Below, in pieces: positions 5,990-6,492 of a stretch of DNA of 6,492 bases. The notes below the pieces were generated by a model. That model did no database searches. It was not told the DNA's origin and saw nothing but the letters and a program-made list of their open reading frames with translations. Both the position numbers and the translations under genes were made by a program. Location of the stretch: positions 1 through 6,492 of the forward strand of contig JALGXY010000448.1 of assembly GCA_029824495.1 (NCBI GenBank), read 5' to 3'. How positions within the stretch are numbered: the first letter of the stretch is position 1; each line of letters opens with the position of its first letter. The stretch is from Fimbriimonadia bacterium. Its GTDB lineage: Bacteria; Armatimonadota; Fimbriimonadia; Fimbriimonadales; Fimbriimonadaceae.

Positions 5990-6492
5990 ATGTCACGAAT
6001 CGGTATTAAATCAATCCCTGTCCCGAACGGCGTCACCGTCTCAGTCGAGCATTCGGTGGTTACGGTCAAGGGTCCGAAAGGCGAACTTGTTCAGCCGATC
6101 GCCCGAGAACTGTCAGTTCAGCAGGAAGAGGGTTCAATCAAGGTCGAGCGGCCTAACAACCAGCGACGCAACCGCGCGCAGCATGGTCTCGCCCGAACTC
6201 TGATCAACAACATGGTGGAAGGCGTCACCAATGGCCACAAGAAGACTCTTGAGGTTCATGGTGTCGGCTACCGAGCTGCGCTTCAGGGCACAAAACTGGT
6301 CCTGTCGCTCGGCTACTCCCACCCCGTCGAAATTGAAGCGCCGCAGGGAATCACCTACAAGGTGGAAGCTGCGACAAAGACTTCAGCCGTTCAGATCACC
6401 GTAGAGGGGATCGACAAGGCACTCGTTGGGCAGATGGCTGCGGATATCCGCAAGACTCGAAAGCCCGACCCGTACAAGGGCAAAGGCGTTCG
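5990..6492 (+). CDS. rplF: 50S ribosomal protein L6, last residues beyond window
   Basis: Protein uL6, which binds 23S rRNA near the sarcin-ricin loop at the base of the stalk. 167 complete codons are visible from ATG 5990, ending in KPDPYKGKGV, which is the conserved end region of L6 (GKGxRY); about ten residues should remain since the family is near 178-180. It begins MSRIGIKSIPVPNGVTV, with VKGPKGEL at 27-34 and GVGYRA about residue 91-96 in the second of its two repeated domains. AAGGAG overlapping the rpsH stop supports the start. In standard order rplR would follow beyond the window. Confidence 0.97.
   Translation, partial: MSRIGIKSIPVPNGVTVSVEHSVVTVKGPKGELVQPIARELSVQQEEGSIKVERPNNQRRNRAQHGLARTLINNMVEGVTNGHKKTLEVHGVGYRAALQGTKLVLSLGYSHPVEIEAPQGITYKVEAATKTSAVQITVEGIDKALVGQMAADIRKTRKPDPYKGKGV

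Noticed and set aside
5422..6069. Minus-strand open frame of 215 codons
   Set aside because: It runs antisense across rpsN, rpsH and rplF, all unmistakable ribosomal proteins, and its own translation has no recognisable motif.

Overview
The window holds two divergently transcribed blocks from a bacterial chromosome. The minus-strand block (5159 down to 1, running off the left edge) is a tight operon of three predicted exported hydrolases: a GH20 beta-N-acetylhexosaminidase, an M1-like zinc metallopeptidase and a type I (formylglycine) sulfatase. The plus-strand block (5376 to 6492, running off the right edge) is a piece of the spc ribosomal-protein operon: rpsN (short zinc-binding S14), rpsH (S8) and rplF (L6, lacking only its last residues).

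The three hydrolases are joined stop-to-start. hexosaminidase/peptidase share an ATGA overlap at 3138-3141, and peptidase/sulfatase share a TGATG overlap at 1436-1440, so they are very probably co-transcribed and translationally coupled. Removal of terminal HexNAc, desulfation and peptide cleavage suggest joint attack on a sulfated glycoconjugate (mucin-, proteoglycan- or algal-like). The substrate is inference. All three have short hydrophobic N-termini that lack the usual positive residues.

The divergent intergenic region (about 5160-5375) must hold the promoters of both blocks. On the minus strand a TACAAT box ends exactly six bases before the hexosaminidase ATG, which would give a leaderless mRNA, and an AGTCC-N5-GGACT inverted repeat overlaps the box by one base. 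On the plus side there is a 21-codon open leader frame whose stop codon forms part of the rpsN ribosome binding site, and two CCGCC stretches that could pair with that site. rplE, the usual neighbour before rpsN, is absent; the spc gene order is interrupted here.

Organism: a free-living or environmental bacterium with moderately GC-rich DNA. The sulfatase resembles those abundant in Planctomycetota, while the S14/S8 sequences and the short signal peptides remind me of Armatimonadota (Fimbriimonadia-like). I cannot settle the phylum from sequence reading alone. No tRNA, rRNA, CRISPR array, insertion sequence or phage gene is visible. The only non-coding stretch is the divergent intergenic region of about 220 bases.
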